This document shows, in pieces, positions 30,001 through 45,000 of a DNA stretch of 64,000 nt (the first letter of the stretch is position 1; each line of letters begins with the position of its first letter). The stretch is taken from positions 257,203 to 321,202 of the forward strand of contig NMRA01000169.1 in NCBI GenBank assembly GCA_002633005.1, written 5' to 3'. The notes below the pieces were generated by a model that was not told the origin of the DNA, did not search any database, and saw only the letters and a program-made list of their open reading frames with translations. The DNA comes from Phoronis australis. Lineage: Eukaryota > Phoronida > Phoronidae. The translations under genes were made by a program, and so were the position numbers.

Positions 30001-33000
30001 TTCTCTAGATAATGATACCATCATTAACACACTGAGATGACAATTCTATTTCTAAATTTTGAAAGTATTTGTCGTGAAAAGCACTCATGATTAGGTTTTT
30101 GAATTTTGAAAATTGGACAAGAAATGGGACTTTTACAACCTAAAACGTTAAGTTCAATGTTGCAATATATTTCTCATTAATTCTGCTGGGTATGCAACAT
30201 AATTGGTCCAATTACCAAACCACCAAGCAGTACCTGGATTTTGAGGAAAGCCAAGTGTCATCATTCAATTTTTGGCATTCATGCTGGCCGCCTGTAGAGA
30301 AACATGCAGACGTGACATGTAAGCAACCACTGGAAGACTTTAAAAGACTGAAAAAAATATGAATTATTCATCAAAAGTTGTGTAATTGAATATCCTGTGG
30401 GCAATGTGCTGATAACATTTTTCCTGATGCCGTTTAGGTTCAAGAACCACATGATTGACCTGATATTCATGGAGAAGATTTCAAGATGGCTGACCAACAC
30501 GCAGGTCAAGATTAAGGCAGAGGTCGCTGATAGCAACTCGCAGGCGCAGCGTCTGGCTCAAATTCTCATCGACTTGGACAGGCGTATCGATGCCTGTGAG
30601 AAGCCAAATTTGGACAAGGAGGTATTTAGCAAATGACAGCTGAGGGCAACACAGAGATGTTATACAAGATTTTCTGTGAACATTGGCATGGTGGTTCCTG
30701 TCATGGAATTTCATTTTTAACAAAGTACGCTACTTCATAAGCATCACGGGTCTTTGGTTGACACTTGACATCTGATGTACGTGTTGTCACGTGAATGCTA
30801 AGAAAATGGTCACGTGACTGTTTGGATCATACAATGATATTCTTCACAACTTAAAGAAAATACCACTATGCAGAAACGTCTGATTCTTTATAAGACTGTT
30901 TATTTTCAATTATTTTGTGCTAACTGCCCAAATTAGTCTTAGCTGAAACAACATTTATTAATTTACTTGTCAGAAACTGCAATTTTATTGTAGAAAATTA
31001 TAAGAGTTCTAGTCTATTCTTTTGGTTGGATGAGTGTTCATGACAAAGCCACTGGTATTCTCCATTAGTTTCAGTGAGCCCTGAATAGGCTAATGATAGA
31101 TCTATGGTCATGTAATCGTACTAACTTGTGTCTTATGCTGGAGCTGACTGCCATCTGGGCCATTGTTGTTGAGTTGTAGCAAGGTATTAACTGAATCAAA
31201 TTTTGTTGGAGGCTGCTAAACCAACTGTCGCTACCCCGATGGTTTGTACACGAAAGACAGTAACCGTACTAGCTCTGAAGTGTATGTTATGAGCAAACTG
31301 TTAAATCTTAGTGTTTTGACTCTGCATGTGTGTAAAACTATGAAGAACCCAAATGTGCACTTCAAGTGTGGTCCCCCCATTGCTGTTGTGTGTGCTCACT
31401 AATTGTGTTAATTGATTAATTAAAACTGCACTTTTTGTCCGATTCCTTCTATTAGTCCCACACTCAACACACTAAGCAGGTTTGTTGGACTCTGTGGCCT
31501 GTCTTCACCTGATATCTTTTGGCTCCAGCTATCTCCACAAGTTTATTATTTGAAAATTCTCTGATTTTGCATTCCGTACATCCAATAGCTTGTGTTTTGC
31601 GGTTGAAATGGTCAATTTATAAGATGTATACGATATAGATCAGTCAGTTTAAGTATTAGTATTTTGCAGTATAGAATCTCAACAATTTAGGAATACAAAT
31701 AATTACGCACAAGCGAACATTAAACTATTTTCTAACATTTTAGTAAAAGATAACATGTAAGGATACATGGAACCAAGTGAATGCGTTGCAACTACAGCTG
31801 CCACCAGACAATATTTAGAAAAATTACAGGGTATTGTTAGAAGCCCTTGAAAATAAAAAAGGCCATTTTGACAATTTGTTTCTTTCTTTCTAAAATTTCT
31901 CTCTGAAATTGGTGAGATGTTACCCAGTTGCATTCATTTTTACTCTTGACTGCTATGTAGTTGCTTGTAGATTGCAGTTGTTCCTTCTTTTGGCGCAGAT
32001 AAAAATAATGTCCAATCTATCGCATTTCCTCTTTAAACTTAAGGACTTGATTATTACATAATCAAAATATTACCACAGTGTGTTATTGTGAGACCTTTTG
32101 ACCTCAAGTTATGGTTACAATGAAGTATTTTCTTCATTAGCTTTTAATTACTTTTTTGAAAGATAAATGAACGGACGTTTCAATGAATTTCTTCTAGCGT
32201 TACCTGCAGGCTGTATTGGAGAGATAGTTTGATTAGTGCCTATAGCAAACAGTCTGTAAACATTCACCGTTCACAAAATCCCAGATGATTACCTTCAATA
32301 CTGAACCATGTGATAAAATACAGGCTTTAGGCTGTCGCAACAAGATAAGTGTAGAACCCAACATAATGCCAGATAAATAGACATCATTTTTTTCAAATTA
32401 GAGTTCAGTTAACTTTGTTTTCTCTTGCATAACTGACCATGAGATAATATGTTCTATTTGGAATCTGGCAAAAGATATCATTGTTTTTTTGTTTTGTCTT
32501 AGAAAATTTGCAACAAAAGTGAACATATCCGGGCAGTAAAAAGTGGAACTCGAATTATTTTACTGACCTACATCTCATTAGGAGTGAATGTAGAGAGAGA
32601 GCTTTACGCATATTATAAGGACAGTCTAAGATGTTTGATTATTTGATCAAAATACGTGCGTGTGAATGATAAGCAGGCATTTAGTGGAAACGTGTGAACA
32701 GTTCATTTTTACAACATATTGAACTTTGCGTTTCAGACGGTCACGCCCTCTCAACTCAAGGACAGCCTGACGGCCATCTTTGAAACATTTCATGAACGAA
32801 GCATGTACCTGCACTGTGTTAGGGAGCCCCAGCCGCGGCCTAGCACTCCTCAGCTAGTGGGGATCCCTGCTGTCACCGGTGAGTATGAACTGATTGTCTC
32901 TCTGGCATCTGCCATTGACGTCATTGTAAACATCAGGCTTGCACTCAGCAGATATGAGAACCTCATGAAAATGCAAGGTCACAGAAGACGATGAGTTATC

Positions 33001-36000
33001 ACCGTGCTTTGCAAGTGAAGCACATAGTGTAGCTTTTTGCATGATCATTGTTAGGTGGGATGTTTCAAATGCCTGTGATCACTACTGTTAGCTGTGGTGT
33101 TTCAGGTGCCCGTGTTGGATTTGCTGCAGATGTGTCCCTGCCTAACGTGAGTAAACCTGGCAGGCAACCCATCGAGGACCCTTGTGTTGGAACCATCAAG
33201 AACATTCTCAAGTAAGATCGTAGTTTAATTTTCCTTGAATTATTTCTAAAGAGGTTACAAACCTGTGTTCTGTCCAAGAATCAAATTTTTGATTGAGACA
33301 ACTTATCACTATAAGATTTTTTTCGTCCTTTTCTTTACTCAGATGGGAGATACATTCTGTTGAGAAGGACTGGTTTAATCGTGTAATTACGAGCACATTC
33401 TAGAATAAAATATTGAAATTATCACTGCTCAAGTGAGATTTAATTATTTTTCAGAAATAGTTGTATGTAGTGTAAGACCAGGCTTCTGCATTTAAAGTCT
33501 CTTTTCCCTGGAGTGATTGGCAACTTGACAATAACAAAGCTGGTGTGTTATTTTATCCGCTAAATACCGGTAATTCTGTTGCTGCGTACCTGACATTCCA
33601 TTGTTGTTAGCCTCCCATAGATGTCGCTTATACGGTGTTGTGATATGTTTGCGGGTTAACAAAAATTGTCCTTCTCTGATGATTGCAGGGCTGTCAAATA
33701 GTCAGATGATTTACACGATTGTTGTTGTTGTTGTTTCTCTTACCAAGAGTCACTTTCAGGGGACCCAGATTAGAATCAGTTTTCTGCCTACTATTGAGTG
33801 TAGAAGACAGGTTCTTAAAATGCAGGTCCCTCTCATTGACCATTACTCATAAAAAGACCTATAAGAAGTTTTAATGCGCAACAAAATCTGTGCATGCCTT
33901 GTTTTTAGTTCTACAGCACCACACTTTAACTTTTGGACCCCTAAGTCGGTGTCTGTCTGTTTAGCAACTGGTTGATTAATCAGTTTGGGAAAATTTCACT
34001 TTACTGTGTCCTGTTTCAGAACACAGCGATCTAAAGCACGTTTTGGCCCTGATGCTGACCTAGATGGCGAGAACCTGCCACAACCGCAGAATCCCACAGG
34101 TGGTGCCACTAGTAAGTCTAGTTGATTGTTCATTACGTTGCATTCTTGGCCTCAGACTCATACTCTGTTGCCAAATCTTCCTGTCATTGGTTAGAAGATA
34201 CTACACTAAACCTGATTCATCTTAAGAAATACTGAGTGTGACTCAATCCCTTAAACCTTTAAAGCAATTTATTGCTTTGTAACTCTTGTTAATTCTCAAA
34301 AGTTTGAGAACTCCAGGAAAAGTCTGATCAAGTGGACACCTTTGCTCATGATACTAAATCATTGACAAATTAACATGTGTTAATTGCAAAATGAGAATTT
34401 TAAACCATGAATTAGTATGTTAACTGTACAGTGTTGGAATTACCGTCCTCATATAGAGGTCTAAACAAATGACAGACTTGAGTGCTTCCATCTTTTGGCC
34501 ATTGCTGCCAGTATTATTATTATTATTGTAATGTTCAGTATCCTAACTTAACACTAATTTGACAGCTTTAGGTGAGCTTATCAAGTACTCTGAGGAAATG
34601 CAACCTATCTGAAGTTTCTTTAGTTACTAGCTGAATAACTCTCTCTCTCTCTCTGTCTCTTTGGAAACTACTTAATACCAAAGTTAGGAAAATTGCTTAG
34701 GGACAAGATCATCATAAAAGAAATTTAGTAATTATAGTTTAACAAGTCTCATTCAAATTGCCAACTAATTTCATGAAGTAACAAGAATTAAATTGAACAA
34801 TGTCTCTAATTCCATTTCTTTCATATCTCATCTCATCTCATCTCATCTCATCTAGGTGTTGTCCATCCACTGCAGGATGTAGCCCTCCGACAATGCCTTC
34901 CAACTTGTTCTGTCTCTTGCTGCTCTTATCCATGTTGTGCCTATCGTTTTCACGATGTCATCTCTCCATCTGGCTTGGGGCCGTCCTCTTGATCTCTCTC
35001 CATATCTGGGTTGCCACTCTGTACATCTTCTTTCATATACGTTCTGGTCCTCTTGATCTCTTTCCATATCTGGGTTGCCACTCTGTACATCTTCTTTCAT
35101 ATACATTCTGCAAAATCTACAGTATTTGTAACGAGCAGACAAAATGTTGATGAATACTTGCTGAATAAAGGTGCCAGATTTTAAGTACCACAGACTGGCA
35201 GTAACATTTTTAAAATTAAAATTTTAGTTTAATATTTAATGTGAAGTGGTATGTATATTTCCTGTCAAAACTCTCTTTATTATTGTGGGTATTTGCTGCT
35301 GACAATGACACCTTTAATGAATAGAAATGGTGAACATGCTGAACGTGTTGATTTCTACTCTGGTCAGTATAATTATTTAGTATCACACTGGATTTACAAA
35401 ATTGACACGATATCTTCTTATTGTTTGTTAGAGTCCCCTTCTGAATCTTTAGCTAGTCCAATGCTCTCTGAAGCATTTGGTGTGTGTAAGTATAGTGTTA
35501 TTGATATTGAATTACTTTTAAGTCAAATGAATATTTTACTGTATTCTCATCATAGGCACATTCTCAGTGAGGATAAAAGCTCATTAAGTAATTTACTTGT
35601 TTGTCTTCTTTTCTGATTTTTCATAGTTTGCAACTGTTACACTGCTATGAATACCCATAATTTCTCGAACTATTGTCTGATGGTAGCTAGGATCAAAGGT
35701 GATAAAGGCTTATATTTGGTACTGCCAGAATATAAAAAGTTACTTGTTTGCCTTGTTGTATCCTAAAATGGGGAGTTTTACCCTTCCAATGCTCAAGTGC
35801 CCAGCAAGTCACACGGGATTGGAACCTGGGTCTACAGTCTGAAGCGCTGACCTCTTAGCTGAGCCATGGTGTTGCTGGAGTGGAGAAAATACGAGTTGCT
35901 TCCCCTTTATTTCATAATTCTTGATTTGTTTCTGATGTTTACTTTTTGCTGGAGCATCCAATTCTGGCCAATAATGACGAAATTAGACCGTGCCGGGAAT

Positions 36001-39000
36001 TCCCGAGAACTTTGTTCTGATTGGTCTTTAGCAAAGATTCTGCACTGGAATTTGGTTATACTGTCCTGTTTCAGAACCATCTTCCGTTTTTGTTTTGGAA
36101 TGGCTTTAATTTCTTAAAGATCCTGTAAAATTGGGGATTTCTAAAAATATTTGGTACTCAAATGCTCAGTGTGTTTCATTTTAAATTGTAAATTTACTGC
36201 ACTGCATGCTTCACATGCTATCTGAAGTAACATGTAACCACTATAACCACTACCTTTTTCTGTTCCTAGATGTTTATCACACATGATTTTTATTGTCGCC
36301 TCATGCAGTCACTACTTTCTTTCTGTAGCTGACAGAGACAAGAGCAAGTCTGGTATGTCGCGAGTCTCTGCGACCTCGAAGGGGTCAAAGGTTGAAAATG
36401 GCGAGAAGAGTAAGCAGAGTAGTCGTAAAGGCACAGCCAGTACGACAGCTGCAGCAGAGGGCGGCAAACGACAGAGTTCTGCGTAAGTGTCTCTGGGGAG
36501 ATTATTTTGATCTACGATGCTTTTATCTTATATGTGGAATCCTTTGTGACTAATCTGGGCATTTAGCCAAATGTCTTCAAAACCATGTACAATGTAACTA
36601 ATAAGTGAAAGTAATTTCCTGACTTTGTGGCAATTTGTCATCAAATGGGTGACATCTTTTTAGTAAAATGTATCAAAAAAGAAAGATACAACTGTATCAG
36701 TTACATGTGAACCAAATTTCGTTTAATGTTCAGTATGAATTCTTAAAATGCTACACTTTGCAATAAGTTATTCCGTCATTTTGGTTTTAAACTTTTATTT
36801 TTTCCTTGAAAATCCTTAAAGTCCAGATTCCTTAAAGTCCCTCATGTCAAAGTGGAGCAATTCAAAATGGGCTCCACTTAGTGTTTGAGAGTACATGAAG
36901 TGCAGTGCTTGAATGTTTCATCTGAATCCATATTTGAAATATGATGATTGGAAGTTAACAAAATATGAACGACACATTTCTAGGGTGTCAGATAACTTTA
37001 GCTGTAGCAGACATCAGACATACTCTCCTTCTAAATAGTGCTTGGAGAGGACAACGGTGCTTCAATCTTAATTTTCGGGGGGTAAGAAGCCATTGTGATG
37101 CAGACGAGTTAATATGTATTTTGTTTCGTTCACAAATGTCAAGACATATGTATTTTTCATGGGAGTCATTTCAGTCTTCTGCCTCCCAAAAGTGACAATT
37201 TGACGTCGGAATAATTTCCAACTGAATGAAAATGCTGCGAAATCTCCAAGCCCCTCTGCAGAGCTTGGCGCAGATTTTTTTCAGACAAGTACTGACTGGC
37301 CATGAACACTGTTTATTTCACTGCATATTCAAACTCAAAATTTTTCTATTTCTTTTGCCATATACCTCCATGAGCACTTGTAGTATAGCTAGAGTCGATG
37401 TCTCTATTGCCAAGCACTAGTGCAGCATTTTACTCTTCGTAACAATAGAGGTCAGTTCTTGCTTCTTAAAGAACATGTGCTGCCATTGAGTTCCTAAAAC
37501 TGCTAAGAGGTGGTGATGCTGTATCGTGCATCATTTCTGAATCCAATTAGTCTATTTATGCCATCTTCTAGCCTAACTACACTGGCATGCTGTTGCATCA
37601 GTTTAACACATACCCATACTCATTCGAAGAATGCTTAGTTTGTAGATGGACACAGCAATGACTCACTGAAACATTGCGACTATGCTAATAGGTTAGGGGT
37701 TGGTGTAAGTAGGCTAATACATTTTAGGGACCAGGTGAGGCCTATAATTGCAGATCTTGCATGAGATGTGTTCTTGGCACAGTAATTTTCTAATGCCAGC
37801 AAGGGGACTGTGCTGGTTTAGTGTAATCATATGTTCAAACTAAACTCATGATGTAGAAGTGTTCCTCCATTTAAATACGTTTTGTGTTGTAATCACACTA
37901 GATGTCATGTGAAAAAGCAGCGCACGAGCTACATTTTGAAAAGCTATGTCCTCCCTGTGGACTACGACCTAATGCATGATTACATGCGACGAAAGAAGTC
38001 ATTTTTCCGATGTGTCGAAATGCATCGATGTAACAAGAGGTGATCTTAACATTGGAAATTGCAACCCATTTGTGATGTTATTATTATTACTAACCGTATT
38101 GTCCAGTCGCAGCGCGTGAAATTTACGTTCCAGTGGTCTCTCGAGTAACGTTTTGGTGCTAAGTTAGACCTTGGTGCAATGATATGCAAATTGTACTGTT
38201 CTGTCTTTTTGAATCTGTGTCTGATAATGAAATGTTGGATGCATTTTTGTGCAAAAACTTTTTTTCAGGCTTATCAAATGTATGTTTTCTGTTGAAAAAT
38301 GATTTCCAAACTTAAGAGTTTGTGGAACACTTAGCACACTGGTCTTAAATTTTTTGATTTTGGAAAATGCAGTTTATTGAAGAAAATTATGGAAATCATA
38401 ACTGTAGTCAAGGTTGAAATTTAATGTCCAGAACTGTTTTGTTGGTTCACCGTTTTGTTCTGAAGCCAGGTGTCTGTTTCATTAGTGATTTAAGACTTAA
38501 GACAGACATAAGATCTTACGCTGACCTACTTTTCAATTACCAATTGAAATAAAGGTTTAGCTTTGTAATTACTAGCATATGGCAGCCTATAAATGATTGA
38601 TGCAAATTATTGCTGTAATTAGTAGTACGATATTCTCAGAGACTTTGATATTTTGCTTTAGGACATAATTATGATTATTTTTAAGAAATAGTTTTATGGA
38701 GCATATAAGACCAGAATTCTGACTTGAGTGTTAAGTCACGTTTCATGAAACAGACCACAGATGTCACTGTTCTCATTTCCCATATTGAATGCATGATCAG
38801 TTGCTCCCCAAAACTACTGGCTCAATCACTGTTTAGATCTCTTTCAACAACTGGATTATGCATTTGATTCATTCAGTTGCCACAGACATTAATTGTGTAT
38901 TCTGTTTATGATAACGCTTCACCTGTTTAGTGCACAATGCGGCGGACAATTGAAAATTTATATTATTCAGAACTTTTTGTATACCACTGGCTTGGTTTGT

Positions 39001-42000
39001 ACTGTGTGGATGCCATAAAACAATATTTTGAAATGCTCCCGATATTTGTAGTAAAGGTGTTCAGTGTTCGAAATAATTGAAATACGAAAATGGCAATTTT
39101 TTGCATTATAATTTTTGACTAAATGTGTGAAGAACCGCCATCCATTCGATATAATCACAGTTCAATGTGTTAGCATTGTGACCATCCATTCTTGTCAATG
39201 TAACGTTCGTTTGGTTGCAATAATTAGGTGATAGTAAGACTGCACACAAAACTATTTTTCTTAATTTGTTGATTCAATGACTACTTTTAATTGATGGTTT
39301 TTCATTCTCTTTACTCATTTCTACCTTGGATCCCGTCAATCTCTGGTGTTGGTAAGTTATGGTATTTCTTACCTTCTTGATGGACTCCCATGTTTACCCT
39401 GAGGAGGGCCTGTAGGAAGGTTTTCGCAGTGAACCAAACAACTCGGTCAGATAATTGTCTAACATAATATTGTTGGGCAAAAAATCCATCCTTCATTCAA
39501 CTTGTTCAGAGCTGCAGACTTTCAGTTGGTATGGTTTAAGTTCTCGCCAGTTTTGGCAAGACTGTGAAATTCTTCCATTGATATCGTTTACAAAAAGTTA
39601 CGCTCACCATGAGGCCCTTATGTCCCTGTTCACAATTGAGACATCACATGACTGAACTACCTGGCTAAATTTTTTAACTGGGAATTTGTACTGATTTTTC
39701 CGATTAGCTGTTCCTATAGAGCATGTGATTTCGCCTGTTTCTCCTCTTATCCCGTTTGGTGTCACCGCGTGCAGTTTTTTTGTGAGTGGCTGCCAGTGGC
39801 AGTATTCGTGTGTCTAAAGGAACATGTGGTGAGAAATGATCATGTGATGACAAATGAGTTTTGGTGTGGTGAAATCTCACCAATTTTAGACAAAAAATTC
39901 TTAAAATTGATGTTTTTTAAAAAGCCTCCAAGCTCTTTTTGTTTGAGTGGCCACAGTTTCTCTAAACATTACCAATTATAGTAATGGATTACATTTATTT
40001 GGTATCGCGTCTTGATAAAAAATTTAGGAAAATAAAAATTTATTTGTCCAACATACTTTGTCGTAAATTGGTGACATTTCAGAATCATGTAGAATATTCC
40101 CACTGAAGCATGTTACAACTGAAGCTCTTGTTTAACAAAGAGAAACCCCTTGGGTAATCTTGCTATTTGCTGCTTTGAAACCCCACTGGTCAAAATGACA
40201 ACTGTGTTCAGTAATACCGGTATTGAATATTTTAAAGTGGGAGTGATTAACATTAAGAAAAAACTGTAAAAGTTCTCCAATTTGGGACAGTTTCTAAAAT
40301 ATGGGTCTTTGAAATTCAAGGCAAAATTGAATTCTTGTGAAGCTGAAGATTGGACATGGGCGATTTTGACGATTTCTTAAACACTTGGTACAACAAAGTC
40401 TGAAAAGAGACTCGGAACTTCATAAAACTGTCAAAAATAGCCATTGTGAATTTGGGACGGCCAATGTTGTCTATTCCTAAAATTTTATTGAAACTCTGAG
40501 CTGGAGAAACTTTTTCAGTGTCCCAAACTGGAGAATTGTTACCATATGCTGTTAGCTATATTGCACTTATTATATATTAGTGTCTACACTTTCTGTTTTC
40601 TTAGGTCATTTCTATGTGGGGCTTAGTAGACAGTTAAAAGTGTTCATTATATTGTGTTTAGGTGTAAGGTAACTCAGAGGTCGTGGCTTTTAATTTACAG
40701 ATTATGGAATACGGATTAATATTTTTCACTGTTTTATGTTGTTTAATATATTTTGTGTTTTTGACCTCTGTCTTCAGCCAACCGTCCAACGTACGTCGTA
40801 GTATCAAACTCAAATATGACCGACGCTTTCTTGTGTTCGGTGAACGTGATGAGTCGGGCGAAGATGTTCACTTGACGGGGCGGATATTACGTATTTTGAG
40901 ATCAACACTGGATGGACTGCTGGCAGCCTCAGAGGTAGGTCCTACGTGTAGGCACTCTTAACGGGGAAATGAGCCGTTTTTAAAGTTTCCCTAGTAACTA
41001 AAAAATACAGTTTCCTGATTGGGCCAAAAAGCATAATAATTATAATTGTTTTTTCGAAATCAAGGTGCTGGTTGATTATTTATTAGTTGCTTACTTTTTC
41101 AGAAAAGAAAATTCACGTGGGACAAGCAAAAATGATGCAGATTTTTTTACTAATGGCATTTCTCAAACCTTTTACCCTCATTTACATCCCTTTGTACAGA
41201 AAAACCTAGGCTAAAATTGATACGGATGGATTTTTTGGTGAGTGCAGTTCTCGTCGTAAGTCGGGGTAAAGACTAAAAAGAACCAATTTTGCATTTCTGG
41301 CCTTATGGCGGCATTTTTCACGTACTGGTCATTTGTTGTTTATTTATTATCCATACAAATCTATAAAGTGGCGTTAGCCATCCACTAAAAGCCTGTATCT
41401 TCATTGTGCATGAACGACCATGAACACAACCTGTTGTCATCAGTGGTTTGGCTGTGGGTTACAGTTTAGAAGGTCGGTAGTGTTGTTGTGTAGGTTACCT
41501 AGAATTTTCAATAAATTTTATGTAAAAATAATGTTTTAATGAAAATATCGCGCGTTTGTCACTTTTCAAAAAATTTGAAAGAGCCACGCAGTACTAAATG
41601 GGTCAAGACAAAATCACTAAGTTTAAACTAGAATAAGTCAAGTTAGCAGTTGTGGTGAACCTTTCTAGTGTATATTTCCGTTGAAGCATGCAATTGCTTT
41701 TGGTTCATTTGTGGTTTCATTGTGTGAAATTATTGTAGGAATGCTAACTCGCCCTTTAAAAATAATTATTAGGAAAACAATGTGTTTGACCCAAAACGTG
41801 GCACTGCATGGGGTTTTAAAATGGTGTGATATACTCAAAGAAGCTGGGTGAAAATGTTTTTATTGAGTTTGTACTCTTTATCTTATTAGATATTGTATAA
41901 TAAAATCTCACCAATTTGTAACAAAATTATTTACAAAAATTGCCCTTTTCTCATTTTTCATGGACTTCTAATCTTGGACATAGCAAAGCATTACTTATAG

Positions 42001-45000
42001 GTGCTACATATCATTCATGGATAAGTAAGAAATTAAAATTCACCCGTTGGCAATATTGTGTACTAAATTGATGAGATTTTACAGTGAACCGTAGTTACTT
42101 GTTTATAGACTGTACTCTATGTGGCTTTTATTTGCACTAGGTATACAGTAGGAGAAAGTATAGAAGAGCACTCCGTGAATCTATGCGGGTACATCGACTG
42201 TTAGTAACGATAATCATAATACAGTGTTGTGTTCCATGATTGTAGTTTACAACGGAATAACTCAGTTTGGTAGTTTTCAAAATTCAAACAAGTTTGGCAG
42301 AGTCTATCGGAGTCCTGTCAAAGTCTGTCCAGTTTATTTTGAGAACTACCTGTGTTGTGCTCTGCAGGTTTCATGAGATGGGCTCAGAGGGATCATCAAC
42401 ATCAGAATAGTAGAAAGTAGGCAACAAAATAAATAAAATTTCAGAGACGTTTATATTGTTAGGGGAATAAGTGTAATATGTAGATTTCAACGGAAACAAG
42501 TCATCGAGCGTTGATTTTCAAGTATCTGGTGTGCAAGCTGTCTTGTATAACTGAGTTATTATAGGTATTCAATTAATTCGTAAGTATTTTTCATATACAA
42601 AAGGCCTGTGTTTAGTAGTCATGTACTAATAACTGCAGTTACTTTAATTAAGAAACATTTTCTTGTGAAGAACTTAATAGTTAAGTGCATTTTACTGTCT
42701 CAGCCATGTAACTTAACTGTTAAAAATGCACTGAATTAATTTGCATATATACACTCGTCAGTGTTAGAGGAAAGATTATGGATTATCCAAGAACCCCTTT
42801 AAGTAGTACCAGCTGAGGGGATGCAGATTCCATGCAGCAATGGATTAATCTCAAACAACCTCTACATATGTCTGTTGTCAGAATCCACCCTCACCTCTCC
42901 CCCTGGAGAAAATACTAGATCCTAAATTCATGGCTGACAATACCACATAGAGAGTGTCATGGAGCAAGAAAATTATAATATACAAACATTATGTTTAGCA
43001 TTAAGGTACTACTTAACCTAGGTTGTTAGGCCTACAAGAGGTTTACTTAGGATTTTCACATCGTGTTGCAACGCTGAATGTTAGGAGCATATGAACTAGA
43101 TTATTTGAAGCATGGAGTATTTATCATAAATAACGATTTTGATGTTTTCTTGGTATTTTGCGCTATACAGTACAGCATGGGTAGTGAATACCTAATACCT
43201 AGTACATTCTAGTGTCAGATTATATTTAGCTGGGTTTGGTGTTTTGAGTTATAAGTCATAATTATTCCGTAACTTTTCTTTACAATTTATTGATTTTGGG
43301 ACACCAAGAAATTGTTGTTTTTCTATTTTTCAAACTGGAATTTGTTTTGACACTTTACGTTCTACGGTGCCTATTCTTCAGTGTTGAAGAACACTGACCT
43401 CTCATAATCATGGTTTAAGCAGATGAGTGTCTAGGATACCGTGACACTTGATGGCTCCCACATGTAGATCATAGCCACAAATTATTATTATTATCTCCGT
43501 AAACCACAATGCACTCGAGTGCACAATGAAAAAGTCTGATACTATTGTACGTTGAGTTAGTACAAAATTAGAATGGAAAATATCAAAAATAAATCCGAAC
43601 TCCATTTCGAGCACGAAGATTAGACCCCAAGCCATGGAGTAAAGGTAAATAGTCTTGGTTAGGTTCAGTATGGCGGACATTTTGTCTCTTTTGGTCAAGG
43701 TGGTGTCTTAAAGCCTTGTAACCCGTGTTTGACGTGTGTTTCAGCTATATTACCGCCAGAAGGGTCCCCGTCTGGTGACGCGACCCCAGGCTCTGCAGGA
43801 GACATTTGACCAGTGTGCGGAGATCATCTGCACTAAGCTGCAGTCGTATGAGAAGCAGGCTAATGAGTACCACAACCAGTGTCTGCAGGGTAAGCATGTA
43901 CTACTAACTGTACAGTACATGACAAAAGTAACGAGACCAAATACCAGTTTCCTGTCATGATGGCTAGTTATTTACAGACTAAGCCAATGACAGTTAATGA
44001 CTATTAAAATGGTAGCAAAATTCTAAGTACATAATGGCTTGTCCACTATGCCTGGTTTTGAGGGAAGGCTATTCTGATGTTCTCATGACGGGGAATTCTG
44101 CGCCACATTGTTTGGATATTTTTGGCGGCAAAATAGATGGCTTAGCCTACTTTGTTCTTAGTCATAAGGGAAGACTATGCTGATGAGCTTGGCATCATTT
44201 TGTCTTCTAGATTTTTTTGGCGCGTACTGTATACAAAATTTAGGGTGTTTGATAGTGGCGTGTTCAAGCATCATTGCTACATGATTGGTTTGTGGAAACC
44301 AAGAAATTACCATGTTTCCAGTAAGTTGACAGAATAATGAGAACATCATCTAGGGCTGCAATGAGGCTGAACATTTCCATTACATTTTCTGTCTTTGGTT
44401 CTCAGTTTTTACAATTTGGGACTGTAAGAGGTGACTGTATAAACGTTTTAAACACAGTATTTGTTGGAAACTTTTTATTTTTTGACAACGAATCTAGGAT
44501 CAATGTTTATTAAATATATAACTTTATAATAAAAACATTAATTTGAAAGAACATTCAAATAATATCATTTTGTTGCATGATCAGTTATCAGATACTCTTT
44601 ACGTCATTCATTGTCTCCGAAAATTTGTCGTGAACCTAACCGAAATTGCACTTGGAACCGTTATGTCAGTTTGGTGCAGTTTTGGGTAGCNATAGCCACA
44701 AATTATTATTATTATCTCCGTAAACCACAATGCACTCGAGTGCACAATGAAAAAGTCTGATGCTATTGTACGTTGAGTTAGTACAAAATTAGAATGGAAA
44801 ATATCAAAAATAAATCCGAACTCCATTTCGAGCACGAAGATTAGACCCCAAGCCATGGAGTAAAGGTAAATAGTCTTAGGTTAGGTTCAGTATGGCGGAC
44901 ATTTTGTCTCTTTTGGTCAAGGTGGTGTCTTAAAGCCTTGTAACCCGTGTTTGACGTGTGTTTCAGCTATATTACCGCCAGAAGGGTCCCCGTCTGGTGA

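Larger units (their letters stand above)
36483..40777. other. Intron 21 (4.3 kb)
   Basis: Non-coding. It contains a full family-1 MITE (38469-38756) and a family-2 MITE (39870-40080), listed separately. The remainder is AT-rich with no exon-like ORF flanked by good splice sites. Confidence 0.6.

Noticed and set aside
32719-32994. Open frame running through the exon 18 donor
   Set aside because: It is exon 18 read on into intron 18. The GT donor at 32879 and the exon 19 acceptor give a better joined frame.
35251-35616. A 121-codon open frame in intron 20
   Set aside because: Hydrophobic, low-complexity translation with no family resemblance. Only a 54-base part of it has convincing splice signals, and that is reported as a candidate exon.
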